A model generated the notes under the pieces. That model made no database searches. It saw only the letters and a program-made list of their open reading frames with translations, and had not been told where the DNA came from. From an uncultured Coriobacteriaceae bacterium (GTDB taxonomy: Bacteria > Actinomycetota > Coriobacteriia > Coriobacteriales > Atopobiaceae), in assembly GCA_902766805.1 (NCBI GenBank), contig CACXFF010000427.1, positions 1-9,107 on the forward strand: a DNA stretch of 9,107 nucleotides, written 5' to 3'. Positions 6,587-9,107 of this stretch are shown here, one piece after another. Numbering within the stretch: the first letter of the stretch is position 1; every line of letters starts with the position of its first letter. The position numbers and the translations under genes are program-made.

Positions 6587-6617
6587 GTCCATGCCCGCCG
6601 CGTGCGGCGGCATGGAC
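6587..6617 (-). terminator. Strong 31-nt hairpin after the dipeptidase gene, without U-tract
   Basis: The two arms pair over 9 bases (GTCCATGCC with its partner), then a one-base bulge, then 4 more GC pairs around a CACG loop. It begins 38 bases after the dipeptidase stop on the minus strand. No T-run follows on either strand, so it is not a standard rho-independent terminator, but its place between two transcription units suits a terminator or an RNA 3'-end stabiliser. It could also be a binding site, since the DNA is nearly palindromic. Confidence 0.4.
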
Positions 6618-6621
6618 GCAA

Positions 6622-6658
6622 CTGTGCCAAACGCGACTACCTGCGCCAAACGCGACTA
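6622..6658. repeat. 19-bp-period tandem duplication over the dipeptidase stop
   Basis: Two 18-base copies, 6622-6639 and 6641-6658, differ at a single position and are separated by one base. Both end, on the plus strand, with CCAAACGCGACTA. The second copy includes the dipeptidase stop codon (TAG, read on the minus strand), so the duplication runs from the stop into the spacer. It may be a recent local duplication or a pair of protein-binding sites spaced near two helical turns. Confidence 0.8.
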
Positions 6659-7657
6659 GGCCGTCTCGTTGCGGACGAAGAAGGCGCGGGCGTTGCCGAA
6701 GAAGAGCTTGTCGGCGAGCTCTTGCCCATAGCGCTCGACCGCCATGCGCTCCAGGCCGCCCAGCTTCTCGCAGCTGTCCAGCCAGGCGGGGCACTCACAG
6801 CCGTCGAAGTCGCTGCCGAGCGCGATGACGTCGGCACCGTCCAGGTCGAGCCAGCGGTCCAGGTGGGCAAAGAGCTCGTCGGGGCTGACCTCCCCGTCGG
6901 CCGGCACCTCCCAACCGCAGCTGACGCAGCGCTCGGACACGAAGCCGCGGAAGTAGTTGAGGCCCACGATGCCACCGCCATCACGCACGGCGCGGAACAT
7001 GTCGTCAGTCAGGTTGCGCAGATGGCTGCACAGCGCACGGGAATTGGAGTGGCTCACGGCGACCGGACGGCGCGCGAAGTCCATGAGCTCCCAGAATCCC
7101 ACGTCATTGAGGTGGGAGACGTCCACCACGATCTTGCGGTCCTCCAGCGCGCGCACGGCCTCGCGCCCAAACGACGAGAAGCCGTCCTGCGTGTCATGTC
7201 CGCTCGCGATGCTGTTCTTGCCATTCCAGGTGAGCGTCACCATCTTCACGCCGTCGTCGGCCCATTCGTCCACCACGCCCAGGTCGTCGCCCACAGGAGA
7301 GGCACCCTCCACCGTGAGCAGCGCCGCGACTTTGCCCGTGGCGAGCACGGCGTCCACGTCGCGTGCGTCGCGCAACTGCGTCACCTCGTCCGCGTGCGCC
7401 TCCATTTGCTGACGGAAGAAGTCGCGCACGTCGCGGTAGAACTGCAGCTGCGAGGGCACCTGAGCCGGCAACGCATCGGGGACCCACACGGCGTAGCACT
7501 GGCACCAGTCGGCCGTCGCACGCATGCGGTCGAGCGACAGCGCCAGCTGGTTGCGGGCGATGTCGTCGCCCGGCGCCACGGGCATCTGGGCGAAGAGATC
7601 CACGTCGTGATGGGCTAGGGTGTCAAGCGTGTCGCAGTGCAGGTCAAAGATGCGCAT
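6656..7657 (-). CDS. Membrane dipeptidase family (peptidase M19) zinc dipeptidase
   Basis: A 333-residue dinuclear-zinc dipeptidase of the renal dipeptidase family, which hydrolyses dipeptides, including some with a C-terminal D-residue. All six metal ligands known from human renal dipeptidase have counterparts: HCD (His7, Asp9), TVEGA (Glu117, the bridging residue), DVSHLN (His182), AVSHSNS (His203) and GSDFDG (Asp283). No signal peptide or membrane span is seen, so it should be cytoplasmic. Length is normal for bacterial members. Cysteines are plentiful (CVSC at 244-247, CEC at 287-289), which is a little unusual. The ATG at 7657 lies 15 bases after the murT stop, with AAAGGA between them, so the two genes look like an operon. 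A role in recycling wall dipeptides is suggested by this neighbour only; the true substrate is not visible in the sequence. Confidence 0.95.
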   Translation of the reverse strand: MRIFDLHCDTLDTLAHHDVDLFAQMPVAPGDDIARNQLALSLDRMRATADWCQCYAVWVPDALPAQVPSQLQFYRDVRDFFRQQMEAHADEVTQLRDARDVDAVLATGKVAALLTVEGASPVGDDLGVVDEWADDGVKMVTLTWNGKNSIASGHDTQDGFSSFGREAVRALEDRKIVVDVSHLNDVGFWELMDFARRPVAVSHSNSRALCSHLRNLTDDMFRAVRDGGGIVGLNYFRGFVSERCVSCGWEVPADGEVSPDELFAHLDRWLDLDGADVIALGSDFDGCECPAWLDSCEKLGGLERMAVERYGQELADKLFFGNARAFFVRNETA

Positions 7658-7672
7658 GGTTTGCTCAGTCCT

Positions 7673-9040
7673 TTACTCAGTCCAATAGTCGAGGGGCTGG
7701 TACTTCTTGACGAGCTCCACGCGCAGGGCCTCGATCGTGGAGCAGTTGGCGATCACGGTCACGGGCTTGCCGATGGCGGCGATGTCACGCACGAGCTGGG
7801 CATAGTTGGTCTGCGTGCGCAGGTTCTCGGGGCGTACGCCGGCGCGCAGCAGGCGCGCTTCCATGTCGTCGTGCTTGGGGCCGCCCACGATGACCTGTGG
7901 GTCCGGGCCGCAGATCTTCTCCCAACGCACGTCCTGGATCCATTCCGTGCTGATGCCGTCCATGATCTCTGCGCCGAGCAGGCACACGAGGTTCTCCGGC
8001 GCGGAGCCCTCGGAGACGAGCATGTTGATGAGCTGATTGCAGCCAGCCGTGTTCTTCATGAGCAGCAGGCGCGTGGGCGTGCCGTCCAGGTCGAAGATCT
8101 CGAAGCGGTGCGCCGCGTGCGTGAAGTGGGCCAGCGCGGCGAACACGTCGTCGGCGTCCATGCCCGTGGTGAGCAGGCCCGCGACGGCCGCGACCGCGTT
8201 GTACACGTCATACCCGGCGCGCACGTTGGCTTCGACCACGTGCTCCTCGCCGTTGATGCGCAGCGTGAGGGTGCAGCTCTTCTCGCTCACGTTGCCGATG
8301 GCGGTGCAGGCGATGTCCGCGTCGTGGTGCACGCGGCCGCAGCTCGGGCAGCGATACGCCCCCAAGTGCGCGAAGCTGCGGTGGCCGAACTCCAGCTCGG
8401 CGCCGCAGTCGATGCACGCCACGTGCTCGTCGTAGTCGGCCACGCCCTCGTCGTAGACGGGGCACTCCACGCCGAACCACACGACCTTGTTGGGCACGGC
8501 GTCGGCGATGGAGGCCGTCACCTGGCAGTCGGCGTTGAGCACGAGCGTGGTCTCGGGGCAGCTGCGCGCAGCCTTGATGATGTAGTCGCGGGCGGTGGTC
8601 CAGCTGTCGTAGCGGTCCACCTGGTCGCGATAGAGATTGGTCACTACCATGACCTGCGGATGCGTAGCGGGCAGCATGTCTTTGGACGCGCCCTCGTCGC
8701 ACTCGATGACGCCCCAGTCGCTGCGCCTCACGCCGCCGACGCTGCTGTCCAGGCACAGCGTGGTGGCGATGCCCTGCTCCAGGTTGGTGGAACTCGGGTC
8801 ATAGGCCGCCGTGCCGAAGGTGTTGATCACGGCCTGCTGCACGATGTGGGTGGTGGTGGTCTTGCCGTTGGTGCCCGTGATCACGATGGTCTTGTGGCCT
8901 TCGGACAGTTCCGCGATGATGCGCGGGTCGATCTTGAGGGCAATCATCCCGGGCAGGGCGCGGGCGGTGCGGCCAAGGGCACGCATGACGGTGTGCACAC
9001 CCTTGCAGGTGGCGATGGCGGCGCTCTGGCGTATGGACAT
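7673..9040 (-). CDS. murT: Lipid II isoglutaminyl synthase, MurT subunit
   Basis: The Mur-ligase-like subunit that, with the glutaminase GatD, amidates D-Glu of the lipid II stem peptide at the membrane's inner face. The 455-residue protein has the ATP-binding loop GTNGKTTTT (56-64) and a Mur ligase central domain with TNLYRDQVDRY (135-144). Inside it is the MurT four-cysteine zinc ribbon, CxxC (209/212) and CPSC (231/234). The C-terminal MurT/DUF1727 domain follows (about 320-450), with the DGxxxxWIxDVxWE signature at 361-374. These features separate it from MurC-F and folylpolyglutamate synthase. The ATG at 9040 is chosen because AAGGAG lies 9 bases upstream; the frame is open to the right edge, but that extension would lie upstream of a probable -10. 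GatD does not follow it here, as it usually does; the dipeptidase does. Confidence 0.95.
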   Translation of the reverse strand: MSIRQSAAIATCKGVHTVMRALGRTARALPGMIALKIDPRIIAELSEGHKTIVITGTNGKTTTTHIVQQAVINTFGTAAYDPSSTNLEQGIATTLCLDSSVGGVRRSDWGVIECDEGASKDMLPATHPQVMVVTNLYRDQVDRYDSWTTARDYIIKAARSCPETTLVLNADCQVTASIADAVPNKVVWFGVECPVYDEGVADYDEHVACIDCGAELEFGHRSFAHLGAYRCPSCGRVHHDADIACTAIGNVSEKSCTLTLRINGEEHVVEANVRAGYDVYNAVAAVAGLLTTGMDADDVFAALAHFTHAAHRFEIFDLDGTPTRLLLMKNTAGCNQLINMLVSEGSAPENLVCLLGAEIMDGISTEWIQDVRWEKICGPDPQVIVGGPKHDDMEARLLRAGVRPENLRTQTNYAQLVRDIAAIGKPVTVIANCSTIEALRVELVKKYQPLDYWTE

Positions 9041-9049
9041 GTGGGTCAT

Positions 9050-9055
9050 CTCCTT
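9050..9055 (-). promoter_or_regulatory. Ribosome binding site deciding the murT start
   Basis: AAGGAG on the minus strand, 9 bases before the ATG at 9040. A closer in-frame ATG (9049-9047) directly abuts this site and is too near to be used. Confidence 0.7.
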
Positions 9056-9080
9056 GGGCTGCGTCTGTGCTACCTGCGGC

Positions 9081-9086
9081 AGTATA
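9081..9086 (-). promoter_or_regulatory. Probable -10 element of the murT-dipeptidase operon
   Basis: TATACT matches the -10 consensus at five of six positions and lies about 40 bases upstream of the murT ATG, giving a short leader of roughly 35 bases. The -35 region would straddle the right edge of the window and cannot be judged. Confidence 0.6.
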
Positions 9087-9107
9087 CGCTGCCCGCCCGC
9101 GCGCACG

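Noticed and set aside
7673..9040. Assignment of this gene as MurE, MurF or folylpolyglutamate synthase.
   Set aside because: The four-cysteine ribbon inside the central domain and the DUF1727-type C-terminus are MurT features.
9041..9106. N-terminal extension of MurT by 22 residues to a GTG at the window edge.
   Set aside because: It would span the probable -10 element and the ribosome site. MurT homologues start close to the chosen Met.
1..9107. A defence system, prophage, insertion sequence or CRISPR array.
   Set aside because: No transposase, integrase, spaced repeats or defence domains are seen; every gene fits a chromosomal cell-wall and signalling region.

Overview
This 9.1 kb window is a high-GC stretch in which every supported gene lies on the minus strand, so the genes read from right to left. 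The combination of DUF3662-FHA (FhaA), a membrane-anchored FHA protein (FhaB), a PP2C phosphatase with an ectodomain, a SEDS glycosyltransferase, MurT and a Hanks-type kinase points to an actinobacterium. The MurT homologue, the kinase without PASTA domains and the gene set suggest Coriobacteriia (Olsenella/Atopobium/Collinsella-like) rather than mycobacteria or streptomycetes. That placement is inference; no rRNA or other taxonomic marker is present.

Layout, in transcription order. (1) At the right edge, a -10 element (9081-9086) precedes murT (9040-7673), the lipid II amidation ligase subunit. Fifteen bases later comes an M19 dipeptidase (7657-6656). (2) An intergenic region of about 257 bases follows. 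It holds a 19-bp-period tandem repeat that starts at the dipeptidase stop codon, a strong 31-nt hairpin, and a candidate -10 for the next unit. (3) A tightly packed cluster then runs to the left edge: a Ser/Thr kinase with a polytopic membrane C-terminus (6398-4554), fhaA (4462-3389), fhaB (3347-2934), a PstP-type PP2C phosphatase (2917-1631), and a SEDS protein (FtsW/RodA family) starting at 1628. The SEDS reading frame does not stop. It continues through a threonine-rich linker into the N-terminal membrane anchor of a class B penicillin-binding protein and leaves the window still open, so it is a SEDS-PBP fusion.

How the genes probably work together: the kinase adds and the PP2C removes phosphates on threonines, the two FHA proteins read them, and the likely client is the peptidoglycan polymerase/transpeptidase encoded at the end of the same cluster. 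MurT (amidation of lipid II D-Glu) and the dipeptidase belong to the same cell-wall theme. The most notable points are the single-chain SEDS-PBP fusion and the non-RD kinase, which lacks activation-loop threonines in the usual position and carries a membrane domain in place of PASTA repeats. I see no mobile elements, CRISPR arrays, tRNA or rRNA genes.
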